Part shown: positions 19,198 through 28,062 of the stretch, piece after piece
Position numbering within the stretch: the first letter of the stretch is position 1
Layout: every line of letters begins with the position of its first letter
Assembly: GCF_024707125.1 (NCBI RefSeq)
Contig: NZ_JANQAH010000011.1
Location: 930,001 to 994,000 of the forward strand
Source: Devosia sp.
Lineage (GTDB): Bacteria; Pseudomonadota; Alphaproteobacteria; Rhizobiales; Devosiaceae
Direction: 5' to 3'
DNA: 64,000 nt
Notes under the pieces: generated by a model
Told to the model about the DNA's origin: nothing
What the model saw: the letters and a program-made list of their open reading frames with translations, nothing else
The model's database searches: none
Translations under genes and position numbers: made by a program

Positions 19198-20376
19198 CTA
19201 GGGGACCAGCGGCATCCGGAACGTAAAGCGGGTTTCGGCGGCGTCCGAGGTCATCTCGATCGTGCCCCCGTGAGCCTCGGCGATTTGCGAGGCAATGTAG
19301 AGCCCCAATCCCAGGCCCTGCAGGCTCGTTTCGGCGCCGCCGCGATGGAACGGCTGGAACAAGCGCTCCATGGCGGAAGCCGGGATTGGCTGTCCACCAT
19401 TGGCGACCGCCAGCAGGAGATGACCATCGGCGATTACCGCCTCGACGATGATGGGCTGGTCCTCGGCGCCATGCGTGATCGCATTGCCCATCAGGTTCGA
19501 GAACATTTGGCCGATACGGGCTTGATCGACATTAACCCCTTGCGAGAGGTCGAACCGCATTTCTATCTCGCGCTCGGGGTGGCCGGCCTTGATCTCGTTG
19601 ACGATCTGGGCAAGCAGCGGCTCAAGCCGTTGATCGGCCGTGCGCTGCAAGCCAATGCCGCCACCCAGGCGCCCGCGGGCAAAGTCCATGAGATTGTCGA
19701 TCAGGCCGCTCATGCGAGCAACGCTTTCACCCATAAGCCGAAGAATGCGAACCGACTTGGGATCGTCATGCATGGTCGACAGCATCCGCCGCCCACCTTC
19801 AAGCCCCGCCAGGGGATTGCGCAGGTCGTGGCCCAAAACGGCGATGAACTGCTCGCGAAGGTCGGACATGGCCAATCCGTCGACCACCTTGGTTTCGGCG
19901 ACAAGGATCCGGTCCTCGGCGTCGAGATGGTGGGCGATCAGTTCGGCAAAGAGCGTAAACGTGCCGATGATCTGCGGGTTGTTGACCTTGTGTGGATTGG
20001 GATCGATGGCGCAAAGCGTTCCGAAGAACCGCCCATCGGGCAGCGTGATCGGCACCGAAATGTAGCTTTGCAGGCCATAGAGTTGCGGTGTGTGGTGGTT
20101 CTGATAGGTCGCATCTTCAGCGACATTGTCTATCGCCACCACCTGCCGGTGCTGCCTGATCTCATGGCAGAGCGTTGTTTCGACCTTCAACTCACCACCC
20201 GGCGGCAGGCCAAAATGGATGTTGTCGAGAACCTGGCACGCTATCCAGCGGTCCTCGGTAACGCGCGCGACGGCCGCAAAACCCATGCCAGTGGCCCGGC
20301 AGGCGACGTCGAGAATCGTAGGCACCGCCGCAATTCTCTGCACGGCATTGATGTCATTCTGAAAATCGTGCGGCAT
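19198..20376 (-). CDS. GAF-domain sensor histidine kinase
   Basis: A soluble kinase of 392 residues with no transmembrane segment. The N-terminal GAF domain (about 14-155) includes a CHEIRQHRQVVAIDNVAED segment. The HisKA dimerisation helix has H183 in GHDLRNPL. The HATPase_c domain has N298 in NLMGNAITHGA and a GLGLGLYI G box near 355. The GAF layout resembles bacterial phytochrome-like or redox/small-molecule sensors, but no bilin or haem ligand can be assigned. It is divergent from a single-domain response regulator, its likely partner. Confidence 0.92.
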   Translation of the reverse strand: MPHDFQNDINAVQRIAAVPTILDVACRATGMGFAAVARVTEDRWIACQVLDNIHFGLPPGGELKVETTLCHEIRQHRQVVAIDNVAEDATYQNHHTPQLYGLQSYISVPITLPDGRFFGTLCAIDPNPHKVNNPQIIGTFTLFAELIAHHLDAEDRILVAETKVVDGLAMSDLREQFIAVLGHDLRNPLAGLEGGRRMLSTMHDDPKSVRILRLMGESVARMSGLIDNLMDFARGRLGGGIGLQRTADQRLEPLLAQIVNEIKAGHPEREIEMRFDLSQGVNVDQARIGQMFSNLMGNAITHGAEDQPIIVEAVIADGHLLLAVANGGQPIPASAMERLFQPFHRGGAETSLQGLGLGLYIASQIAEAHGGTIEMTSDAAETRFTFRMPLVP

Positions 20377-20535
20377 GGTCGCGCTTTGATCGAGATATCA
20401 ACCCATCGTAATCAGTCCAACCGGGCATGTCATGAACTTCATCGAGATCGCCACGCGATGGATCGTAAGCGCCCGTGCTCCGTTGATGTAGATGTCAGTT
20501 CTGCGTCCGCTGGCGCCCATACTGATGGAAGGTCC

Positions 20536-20898
20536 ATGACAGCCCCAACAATCATTCTCGTGGTTGAGGACGAGCCGCTCGTCAGCATGGCGCTGGTGGA
20601 CGATCTCGAGGCCACGGGTTTTGTTGTGCTCGAAGCGGCCAATGCAGCGGCGGCTGTCAAACTTCTGGAGAGCCGTAATGATATTCGGCTCATCATCACC
20701 GATGTGGACATGCCCGGCTCGATGGATGGCCTGATGCTTGCCGCGGCGGTAGCAGATCGGTGGCCGCCCATTCAGATCATCGTCGTTTCCGGGCACCGCG
20801 ATGTCGAGATCAGCGACATTCCTACCGGGAGCGCGTTCTATTCCAAGCCCTATCGAACTGCCGAAATCATCGAAACGATGAACCAGATGCTGGCCTAG
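20536..20898 (+). CDS. Single-domain response regulator
   Basis: A 120-residue CheY-like receiver with no output domain. Acidic pocket residues are E11/D12, the phosphoacceptor D56 is in ITDVDMPG, the Ser switch is S85, and the conserved Lys is K104 in FYSKPY. The ATG has GGAAGG upstream. Divergence from the GAF histidine kinase suggests a phosphorelay pair acting by protein-protein contact. The receiver resembles those that follow HWE/HisKA kinases in Hyphomicrobiales. Confidence 0.9.
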   Translation: MTAPTIILVVEDEPLVSMALVDDLEATGFVVLEAANAAAAVKLLESRNDIRLIITDVDMPGSMDGLMLAAAVADRWPPIQIIVVSGHRDVEISDIPTGSAFYSKPYRTAEIIETMNQMLA

Positions 20899-21053
20899 GC
20901 AACCGGCCCTGTCATTGGCCGTGGCACCGTCGGCCTTCGACGCCATCCCGATCACGTTTGCTCGCGTCGATCACTTCATCGGAACACGTGACTCCCCCAC
21001 CCGTTCCCCCAAAGCCGGGCCTTGAAGTCCGGAGAACAGGAGGAGGAACTCCC

Positions 21054-21347
21054 ATGCCAAACCGCGACGAACAGGATCCCAACCGCAATCGCCAGGGGTC
21101 CCAGGGTGGCCAGCAATCTGGCCAGAACCAGCAGGGCCAGCAAGGTGGCCAGCAGAACCGCCAGAATACCCAGCGCGATGACGGGGACATGGACCGGGAT
21201 CGCAACCGCCAAGGCGGTGCCGGTGGACAGCAGTCTGGTGAAAACCAGCAGGGCCGCCAGGGAAATGACCAGTTCCGCAAGGAACAGGACGATGCTGGCT
21301 CCGGTCAGAAGAACCGTCCAGGCCAGGGCAATCCCGACCGCCAATAG
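21054..21347 (+). CDS. Small Q/G/N/R-rich disordered protein
   Basis: A 97-residue, extremely hydrophilic protein made of Q, G, N, R and D. Imperfect repeats of the form GGQQSGQNQQGQQGGQQ recur around 17-35 and 55-70. There is no hydrophobic core, signal peptide or known domain. AGGAGGAAC lies right before the ATG, a strong translation signal supporting a real gene. Composition recalls desiccation- or stress-linked hydrophilins, but function is unknown. Confidence 0.65.
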   Translation: MPNRDEQDPNRNRQGSQGGQQSGQNQQGQQGGQQNRQNTQRDDGDMDRDRNRQGGAGGQQSGENQQGRQGNDQFRKEQDDAGSGQKNRPGQGNPDRQ

Positions 21348-21418
21348 CACGGCGAATGGCGGCGGCGGTCCAACCGCCTCCGCCCGAGTGGAAGGATTGG
21401 AAATTGGATAGAGACGAT

Positions 21419-21967
21419 CTAGATCTGGATGATCTGCTGCCCTTTTGGCAGCGAAAATTCGCGCACCGCCTCGACAAGTCCGTAGTTCACAGCCTGCACG
21501 GGCGAGATGTAGATCTCGCTGTGACGCCGCGCCGCCAGAACTTCCTCGGGAATCCGGCTGCGCTCACGCAGGATATTGTCCGTGCGATCATCATCCGCCA
21601 GCGCCGCATCCAGCGTTGATTGCAGGCGCCGCGCAGTAAGTCCTTCGGACTGGCCCATGGTCGTTGGATGGATCATGAACATGCCGTGGGCCGAGCAATA
21701 GCGCTGCTGGGCGGCTAGGAAGACCGATACCGCGATCGAGCTCACAGACCCGGTATTGTAGAGCACCAGGTGCAGCGGCAACGCCCTTATGTGATTGTAG
21801 AGATAGACGCCGTCAGCGACATAACCGCCGTTTGAACTGAAGGCCAGGTGAACCAGAGAAACGCCGCTGTTCACCGCGGAATTCAGCGCACCCGCGAGCC
21901 TGCCAACGCCGGCCGGCTCGATCGGGCCGGTAAATCCAAAATACCCGGTTTCGTGAATCTCATCCAT
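21419..21967 (-). CDS. ClpP-class protease-like protein with an atypical triad
   Basis: A 182-residue protein with the ClpP/crotonase fold. The Ser nucleophile region GSVSSIAV (S77) and the His region FMIHPTT (H100) are present, and ISPVQAVNYGLVEAV matches the ClpP C-terminal helix. By manual alignment the ClpP catalytic Asp position is Arg or His, so activity may differ. It is an orphan gene, with no Clp ATPase adjacent. The ATG at 21967 is preferred (AAGGGG 6 bases upstream); ATGs at 21970 and 21985 are in frame. Confidence 0.75.
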   Translation of the reverse strand: MDEIHETGYFGFTGPIEPAGVGRLAGALNSAVNSGVSLVHLAFSSNGGYVADGVYLYNHIRALPLHLVLYNTGSVSSIAVSVFLAAQQRYCSAHGMFMIHPTTMGQSEGLTARRLQSTLDAALADDDRTDNILRERSRIPEEVLAARRHSEIYISPVQAVNYGLVEAVREFSLPKGQQIIQI

Positions 21968-22048
21968 CATGGTCCCCTTGTTCATCGAACGGGCAGGACG
22001 TCCGTGGGGTTCCTTGGGCGCTTTTCTTGCTGACCAAGAGGAGAAAGC

Positions 22049-22753
22049 TCACGGCACCTGCTTGAGCAGAAGGTCGCGCGCCTCGTTGATTTTGGCGGCG
22101 AGATAGCTGGAGCCCCCATGGTCGGGATGGACTGCTTTCATCAGATCGCGGTGAGCCGCCCTGATTTCGTCACCGCTCGCGCCCGGTTTCAGGCCAAGAA
22201 TTTCATAGGCTTCAGCCACCGGGTCGCCTCCCGTTTTGGCGCCTGTTTTTTCGTTCGCATCCTGGCTCGCGAAATATTCGCGCCAACCGCCGCGATTGGC
22301 ATCGAGCCAGCTCTCCAAAAGGCTCAAACTATCGGCATCGCCTCCCACTTCGGCCAGCAGAAGTCTCGTATCCATCTCACCCAGATCCATCAGATCCATA
22401 CCGGCAAATTGGCCATTCAGCACGCGGCCGGAGACCGCCCCGGTGTCGTGGTCCAGTTCCATGGCGAAGCTATAGCTCTGCACCTTCGAGATATTGCCTG
22501 CGTCTGCAGCAGGTCCATCGAACGAAATTGCTCCGAGCCTGCCGGTGCGCAATACCGCAAAGGCCGCCGCACCGACAAACAGAGCGAGATCGAAGCGGCG
22601 GGCAAGGAGCAAGCCGAGAGCAGTGAGCGCGCCGAGCCCGCCGACCACCCAGCGCAGGCCACGCATCAATGTCCGCCGGTCGAGCTTGAGCAGGTAATTG
22701 ATGAGAGCTAGGCTGGCCAAAAGAGCCAGCGCGCCAAGAAAAATATACGTCAC
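22049..22753 (-). CDS. Membrane-anchored DnaJ-domain protein
   Basis: A 234-residue co-chaperone-like protein. Two or three N-terminal hydrophobic segments (about 4-22, 36-50, 56-70) are followed by a cytoplasmic region and a C-terminal J domain (178-234) with the HPD motif at 209-211. It would recruit DnaK to the membrane. The start overlaps the stop of the VWA-domain gene by 4 bases, so the two are coupled. Confidence 0.85.
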   Translation of the reverse strand: MTYIFLGALALLASLALINYLLKLDRRTLMRGLRWVVGGLGALTALGLLLARRFDLALFVGAAAFAVLRTGRLGAISFDGPAADAGNISKVQSYSFAMELDHDTGAVSGRVLNGQFAGMDLMDLGEMDTRLLLAEVGGDADSLSLLESWLDANRGGWREYFASQDANEKTGAKTGGDPVAEAYEILGLKPGASGDEIRAAHRDLMKAVHPDHGGSSYLAAKINEARDLLLKQVP

Positions 22754-23469
22754 GGCGGCAACTGGGCCAACAATGCCTGCGCTTGGCCGCTACCCTGCAG
22801 CTTCAGCATATTCCTGCCGCCACTGGCATAAGCCGCCACCGCCTTGAGCAGCGCCGCCAATTCCTGGGGCGCTGTAGCATCGAACCGGGCATAGGCACCC
22901 TTGCTGAGCTTTGCAAAACCGCGAAAAGCAGCCTCGACCAGGGCATCGCGGCCTTCCTGAAAGACGAATATGGGCAGCCCGAGCAGGCCGAGTTGCCCCG
23001 CCTTTTCAGACAGCACATCGACATTTTCTTCGATCGCATCGCCAACAAAGATCACCGCATTGATCCGCCGCTTCGCATGCTCGGCGCGCGCGTGATCGAA
23101 GACTTTGGAAATCTGGGTATTGCCTCCGCGGCAGTCGATGCCGGTCATGAGCTTGGCCAGGGCATCGCCATCGAGTACCCATTTGCTGGCCCGGCATTCG
23201 CCAAAGCCGCGAAAATACAGCAGTTGCACCTGCAACGCACTCGGCTTGGGAATGGCGCGAAACATCTCCGCCTGCAGCGAACAGGCAAGGTCCCAGGTCG
23301 GCTGGCGGCTCATCGTCGCATCGAGGGCGAACAATAGCCGCCCATCTTGCGCTGCATTGGGACGCGCCAACGTGCCAACCTTTTTGACGAAAGCCGCAAT
23401 ATCGCCGCTCACCCTGCCCTTGTCGGGCAGTCCAGAGGCTTCTCGTGCGTCGAGGTCTTTTTTCGCCAT
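22750..23469 (-). CDS. VWA-domain-like protein coupled to a J-domain protein
   Basis: A 239-residue soluble protein with a von Willebrand A-like fold: a [18 protein letters not shown] stretch (DxxxS-type metal site), a central [12 protein letters not shown] segment and [13 protein letters not shown]. No signal peptide is seen. It is conserved as a neighbour of DnaJ-type proteins in alphaproteobacteria as far as I recall. The role is unknown. Confidence 0.78.
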   Translation of the reverse strand: MAKKDLDAREASGLPDKGRVSGDIAAFVKKVGTLARPNAAQDGRLLFALDATMSRQPTWDLACSLQAEMFRAIPKPSALQVQLLYFRGFGECRASKWVLDGDALAKLMTGIDCRGGNTQISKVFDHARAEHAKRRINAVIFVGDAIEENVDVLSEKAGQLGLLGLPIFVFQEGRDALVEAAFRGFAKLSKGAYARFDATAPQELAALLKAVAAYASGGRNMLKLQGSGQAQALLAQLPP

Positions 23470-23608
23470 GAAACTAATATGTGGGGCGGCGATATCAGCC
23501 GCAAGGCCCCAACGGTTTGGTCACAAACTCGTAACTCTGTGCCTTGTTACGCCCAAACTCTACCAACCGGAAGGGCAGATGCGCTTGAGGTGTTCGAGCG
23601 TTGCCAGC

Positions 23609-24628
23609 CTAGAGAAAGACCGGCTCTTCGTGGAGCGCTATGCCGAAACGTGCTTTCACCGTGGCTTTTACATGCGCTGCGAGGGCGGCGATATCGCCGG
23701 CATCGGCATCACCGAGATTGACGACCACCAGGGCATGGCGCTCGGAAATACCGGCGCGTCCCATGCGAAAGCCCTTGAGGCCGCTCTGCTCGATGAGCCA
23801 GCCGGCCGACAGCTTGGTCCGCCCATCCGTTTGCGGGAAATTAGGCGCCGTCGGGAAAGCGGCGAGTACCGGCGCCGCTTCGTCGAGAGTCACGATGGGA
23901 TTTTGAAAGAATGACCCGGCATTGGGCGTCACGCGCCAATCAGGCAATTTGGACCCACGCAGGTAAAGGACGCGGTCCATCACCGTCCGAGGATCAAGCG
24001 CCGGTTGATCCATCAGTTCAGCGAGCCCTGCAAAACGCAGATTAGGCTTCCAGGGTCGCGGCAGCCGCAAACGCAGCGACAGCACCACATAACGCCCCGC
24101 CTCCCTCTTGAAGACGCTATCGCGATAGGCGAAAGCGCAATCAGTGGCCGTGAACGTCTTGAGGGTTTTGTCCAGCGTGTCGAAAGCCACCAGACTGTCG
24201 AAGACGTCGGCCACTTCGGCACCATAGGCCCCGATATTCTGCACCGGTGCAGCACCGACCGTCCCTGGAATGCCCGCCAGGTTCTCGATGCCACCAAAAC
24301 CCTGTTCCACCGTCCAGACGACGAAGTCGTGCCAGGTTTCCCCGGCTGCCGCTTCGACCAGAACATGATCCTCGGTCTGCGCTATGACAGCACGGCCGGT
24401 CGTCGCCACCACGGCCGTGATCCCGGCAAAATCTGCGGAAAGCACCACATTGCTGCCGCCGCCAAGGACGCGCAGAGGCAGGCCACGTTCCCGCGCCAGA
24501 GCAAAAAGCGCGGGCACCTGATCGGTCGCTTCCAGTATGGCGCCCCAGCGTGATCGGGCCTTGAGCGCCAATGTATTGCGCGCAGACAGATCAAAATCGG
24601 GGATGAGGTTGAGATAGGACGTGGTCAT
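23609..24628 (-). CDS. murB: UDP-N-acetylenolpyruvoylglucosamine reductase, E. coli-type
   Basis: FAD- and NADPH-dependent reductase that makes UDP-MurNAc for peptidoglycan. The 339-residue protein has GGGSNVVL (56-63), IPGTVGAAPVQNIGAYG, YRDSVFK and NAGSFFQNP with the catalytic Ser. The layout is that of the long E. coli (type I) enzyme rather than the shorter type usual in the Hyphomicrobiales division cluster. It may be a second copy. The ATG at 24628 gives the family N-terminus. Confidence 0.93.
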   Translation of the reverse strand: MTTSYLNLIPDFDLSARNTLALKARSRWGAILEATDQVPALFALARERGLPLRVLGGGSNVVLSADFAGITAVVATTGRAVIAQTEDHVLVEAAAGETWHDFVVWTVEQGFGGIENLAGIPGTVGAAPVQNIGAYGAEVADVFDSLVAFDTLDKTLKTFTATDCAFAYRDSVFKREAGRYVVLSLRLRLPRPWKPNLRFAGLAELMDQPALDPRTVMDRVLYLRGSKLPDWRVTPNAGSFFQNPIVTLDEAAPVLAAFPTAPNFPQTDGRTKLSAGWLIEQSGLKGFRMGRAGISERHALVVVNLGDADAGDIAALAAHVKATVKARFGIALHEEPVFL

Positions 24629-24668
24629 GGCCGGGTTATAGGTGCGGTCTGGCTGGCCTGGCAATGCA

Positions 24669-25652
24669 TCAGCCGAAATGTGCGCCCAACTCATCCTCGA
24701 TGTGAGCACGGATAATGTCGTCGAAGCGGCGCTCGGCGAAAAAGCCGAGGCCTTCGGCACGCTTTGCCGAGAAGGCCTGTGGCCACCCGGCAACGATACG
24801 GGCAATGACCGGGTCAGGCTCGTGGCGGATGAGCTTTACCGCCTTGTCCCCGGCAATACGACGCAAGGCCTCGATTTCGTCCCCTACGGTCGCTGCAAGG
24901 CCCGGCATGGTCAGAGAACGGCGTTGTCCGAGACTGGCCGTATCCATCTCGGCCGCATGGAGCAGGAAGCTCACCGCCGCGCGGGGGCTGGCAAACCAGT
25001 GACGGACATTCGTATCGACCGGCAAGACCGCTTCGACACCGGCAAGGGGCTCGCGAATGATGCCGGAGAAGAAGCCCGACGCGGCCTTGTTGGGTTTTCC
25101 TGGGCGCACCACGATGGTCGGCAGGCGAATCCCGACCCCATCGACAAAGCCGCGGCGGGAATAGTCGGCCAGGAGCAGCTCGCAGATCGCCTTTTGCGTG
25201 CCGTAGCTGGTGAGCGGCGTCAGCGGGAATTCATCCGGGATTTCGACCGGGAGGGGCTCGCCGAAAACCGCAATGGAAGAGGTGAAGACAAGACGCGGCG
25301 CATAGAGCCCGTGCTGACTGGCGAGACGGATCGCTTCCAGCAGGTACCGGGTGCCATCGAGATTGATTCGATAACCCTTCTCGAAATCGGCTTCGGCCTC
25401 GCCGGACACGATGGCGGCGAGATGGAAGATGAGATCGGGACGCGAGGCGATGAGCTTCTCTGCGGCTTCTGGGGCAGAGAGGTCGAGTGAATGGGTTTCG
25501 ATCGGAATGGAGGCGGACGGGGTGTCGGGCTTTACGACGTCGGCGAGAGCCAGGGTCGAGATATCCCGCCCCCCAACCTGCCCCGCCTTCAGCAGTGCCG
25601 CCGTCAGCTTGCGTCCAACCATGCCGGCGGCGCCGATCACCAGAATCTTCAA
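24669..25652 (-). CDS. denD: NAD-dependent epimerase/dehydratase, D-erythronate dehydrogenase-like
   Basis: An extended-SDR oxidoreductase of 327 residues: NAD-binding GAAGMVG at 7-13, and catalytic Y150 and K154 in SYGTQK. RLPTIVVRPGKPNKAASGFFSG is typical of DenD, which oxidises D-erythronate in tetronate catabolism. No other tetronate genes (denA-type aldolase, kinase) are adjacent, so the substrate is inferred from family only. The start is TTG at 25652, with GGAGG 8 bases upstream. Confidence 0.75.
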   Translation of the reverse strand: MKILVIGAAGMVGRKLTAALLKAGQVGGRDISTLALADVVKPDTPSASIPIETHSLDLSAPEAAEKLIASRPDLIFHLAAIVSGEAEADFEKGYRINLDGTRYLLEAIRLASQHGLYAPRLVFTSSIAVFGEPLPVEIPDEFPLTPLTSYGTQKAICELLLADYSRRGFVDGVGIRLPTIVVRPGKPNKAASGFFSGIIREPLAGVEAVLPVDTNVRHWFASPRAAVSFLLHAAEMDTASLGQRRSLTMPGLAATVGDEIEALRRIAGDKAVKLIRHEPDPVIARIVAGWPQAFSAKRAEGLGFFAERRFDDIIRAHIEDELGAHFG

Positions 25653-25710
25653 GACCGTGTCCTCCAATAGCCTCAACCGACGAAATCATTGCGGCAGCCT
25701 GTTGTCACCG

Positions 25711-25746
25711 CAAAAGAAACGGCGCCCACCCGAAGGTGAGCGCCGC
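25711..25746 (-). terminator. Rho-independent terminator of the outer-membrane protein gene
   Basis: A 10-bp stem (GGCGCCCACC 25721-25730 with GGTGAGCGCC 25735-25744) around a CGAA loop is followed on the minus strand by GTTTCTTTT. It lies 20 bp past the stop. Confidence 0.9.
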
Positions 25747-25766
25747 TGCATGAAAGACCGCTGGGA

Positions 25767-26501
25767 TCAGTTGAAGCGGTAGCGCAGCGTGCCGCGCACT
25801 TCGTGGACCCAGGCGCCGTTGATCGAATAGGGCTCAGTCGTGGTGTTGTTTGCCAGCGAGTCAATGTAGAGGCCGCGATAGCCGACATCGGCCACGATAT
25901 GCCCAAAGTCATAGCCGACACCAAGCATACCGGCGGCCGCGAGGCTAGTATTGGTGCCGCGGGTGTCCGGGGGCGCACCCACGGGACCAGTGGTGACAAC
26001 TTCATTGAAGGCGAGACCGGCACCGGCGCCGACATAGCCGAAGGCGCCGCCAGCAGCGCCATATCCCATGTCGCCGAAGCCGAAGTCATAATAGGCGTTA
26101 ACGAGGGCGACGGTGGAACGAAATTTCAGGCCGTACACGCCGTTGGTCAGTGTGCCGGTCGTGTCCGCAATGTTGGCACGCATGTTGTCGTTCGACAGAT
26201 AGTCGACGGTGGCGTCAACGCGCAGACCGGTACCGGTTTCGTAGCCGACGCCCGCACCGACCGAGTAGCCGTAGCCAAAGTCAGTAATGGCGTACGTGCG
26301 CGGATTTGCAGTGGGGTGGAAAACTTCCTTGGCCCACATCGCGTTACCGGCGGCGCTGCCGCGCAGGTAGAAGCTGCCCGACACGCCATAGTCGACGTCC
26401 GGAATTTCGATCACGGGCGGGTAATAGGGCATGTCCGCGGCAATTGCCGGGCCTGCCACTGCTGTTCCGGTCAACAGGAACGCAGCAATGAGCTTGCGCA
26501 T
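25767..26501 (-). CDS. Outer-membrane beta-barrel protein
   Basis: A 244-residue exported protein. The Sec signal peptide ends AIAA (about 22). Alternating amphipathic strands rich in G, Y and aromatic residues follow, with a C-terminal RGTLRYRFN strand. It resembles the small Omp25/Omp31-like barrels of Hyphomicrobiales. It is monocistronic with its own strong terminator. Confidence 0.8.
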   Translation of the reverse strand: MRKLIAAFLLTGTAVAGPAIAADMPYYPPVIEIPDVDYGVSGSFYLRGSAAGNAMWAKEVFHPTANPRTYAITDFGYGYSVGAGVGYETGTGLRVDATVDYLSNDNMRANIADTTGTLTNGVYGLKFRSTVALVNAYYDFGFGDMGYGAAGGAFGYVGAGAGLAFNEVVTTGPVGAPPDTRGTNTSLAAAGMLGVGYDFGHIVADVGYRGLYIDSLANNTTTEPYSINGAWVHEVRGTLRYRFN

Positions 26502-26604
26502 GGGTTCAGTCCTTTAGTTGCCACGACGCTATGTCGGTTCATGGCAAATATCGGACAAACTCGTTAAAGCCCGCTTAACCCTAGATTTTAACCCTAACGA
26601 GACC

Positions 26605-27948
26605 CTAAGCGATCTCGCGAATGGCCGCCTCGACCTGGCCAACGATGCTCTCGACGAGCGCCGCGTCGTCCGCTTCACCCATGACGCGGATCACCGGCTC
26701 GGTGCCCGAAGCGCGCACGACGAGGCGTCCGGCGCTGCCCAAGGTCGACTCCGCATCGGCAATTGCCTGCTTGACGTGCTTGTGGTCGAGCGGCTTGCCC
26801 GACTTGAAGCGCACGTTGCGCAGGAGCTGCGGCACCTTGTCAAAGCGGTGGCAGATTTCCGAGATCGGCTTTTCCTGCTGCTTGAGCACCGAGAGCAGCT
26901 GCAGGGCCGCGACGAGCCCGTCGCCCGTCGTGGTAAAATCGGAAAGAATGATGTGGCCGGACTGTTCGCCGCCGACATTGAAGCCCTTGGAGCGCATGGC
27001 TTCGAGCACATAGCGATCACCCACCTGGGTGCGTTCGAGCGTCAGGCCAAGGCCGGTCAGATAGCGTTCGAGGCCGAGATTGCTCATGATGGTGGCGACG
27101 ATACCACCGCCGACAAGCATTTGGCGCTCCATCCAGCTATGGGCGATGACGGCCATGAACTGGTCGCCATCAACCACATTGCCCTTTTCATCGATGATGA
27201 TGACGCGATCGGCGTCGCCATCGAGCGCGATGCCGATATCGGCACGCACCTCCTTGACCTTGGCGGCAACGGCCTCGGGAGCAGTGGAGCCAACCTTGTG
27301 GTTGATATTGTAGCCATTGGGCTCGACGCCGATGGTGATGACCTCGGCGCCCAGTTCCCAGAGCGCCACCGGGGCGACCTTGTAGGCGGCGCCATTGGCA
27401 CAATCGAGCACGACGCGCAGCCCCGAAAGGTCAACGCCGCGCGGCAGGGTGCGCTTTGCATATTCGATATAGCGGGTGCGGGCTTCTTCGTCGCGATAGG
27501 CGCGGCCGATCTCCATGCCATGCGCCAGAAGCTTTGACGTGTCGGTCTCGATCAGGCGCTCGATTTCGGCTTCGAGTTCGTCGCTGAGCTTGTAGCCATC
27601 GGGACGGAAAAACTTGATGCCATTGTCTTCATAGGGGTTGTGCGAGGCCGAAATCATGACCCCCAGATCGGCGCGCAGCGAACGCGTCAACATGGCGACG
27701 GCCGGGGTCGGCATCGGTCCGAGGAAGTAGACATCCATGCCCACGGCCGTGAAACCGGCACCCAGGGCATTTTCCAGCATATAGCCCGAGCGGCGCGTAT
27801 CCTTGCCGATAACGACACGGTTGCGGTGCTCGCCACGCACGAATGTCGTGCCGGCGGCCATGCCGACTTTCATCGCGAGATCGGGAGTCAGCTTGTCGCC
27901 ATTCGCCATGCCCCGAATGCCGTCCGTGCCGAAATATTTGCGGGCCAT
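26605..27948 (-). CDS. glmM: Phosphoglucosamine mutase
   Basis: Interconverts glucosamine-6-phosphate and glucosamine-1-phosphate for UDP-GlcNAc. It has 447 residues (normal). The phosphoserine loop [12 protein letters not shown] has S102, the metal loop is DGDADR near 242, and the substrate loop is GGEQSGH. It is located downstream of ftsH, a common alphaproteobacterial order. The ATG at 27948 gives the typical [13 protein letters not shown] start. Confidence 0.97.
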   Translation of the reverse strand: MARKYFGTDGIRGMANGDKLTPDLAMKVGMAAGTTFVRGEHRNRVVIGKDTRRSGYMLENALGAGFTAVGMDVYFLGPMPTPAVAMLTRSLRADLGVMISASHNPYEDNGIKFFRPDGYKLSDELEAEIERLIETDTSKLLAHGMEIGRAYRDEEARTRYIEYAKRTLPRGVDLSGLRVVLDCANGAAYKVAPVALWELGAEVITIGVEPNGYNINHKVGSTAPEAVAAKVKEVRADIGIALDGDADRVIIIDEKGNVVDGDQFMAVIAHSWMERQMLVGGGIVATIMSNLGLERYLTGLGLTLERTQVGDRYVLEAMRSKGFNVGGEQSGHIILSDFTTTGDGLVAALQLLSVLKQQEKPISEICHRFDKVPQLLRNVRFKSGKPLDHKHVKQAIADAESTLGSAGRLVVRASGTEPVIRVMGEADDAALVESIVGQVEAAIREIA

Positions 27949-28020
27949 AGTGCGTTCCCCCGATAACTGGTCTGCTGCATTCAATACCACTTTCGTGGGA
28001 AGTAGCGCAGAGATTTGGAC

Positions 28021-28049
28021 AAGAAAAGGGCCACCCTTGGGTGGCCCTT
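28021..28049 (-). terminator. Rho-independent terminator of ftsH
   Basis: A 9-bp perfect stem (GGGCCACCC 28028-28036 with GGGTGGCCC 28039-28047) is followed on the minus strand by TTTTCTT. It separates ftsH from glmM, so glmM probably has its own promoter or depends on read-through. Confidence 0.9.
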
Positions 28050-28062
28050 GTATAAACTGGCC

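Noticed and set aside
19156..20535. Long plus-strand ORF upstream of the response regulator
   Set aside because: Overlaps the well-supported histidine kinase on the other strand. Only the last 363 bases are a real receiver gene.
20976..21350. 124-residue hydrophobic ORF antisense to the Q/G-rich gene
   Set aside because: The hydrophobic composition follows from reading the Q/N/G-rich sequence on the opposite strand. No SD and no family match.
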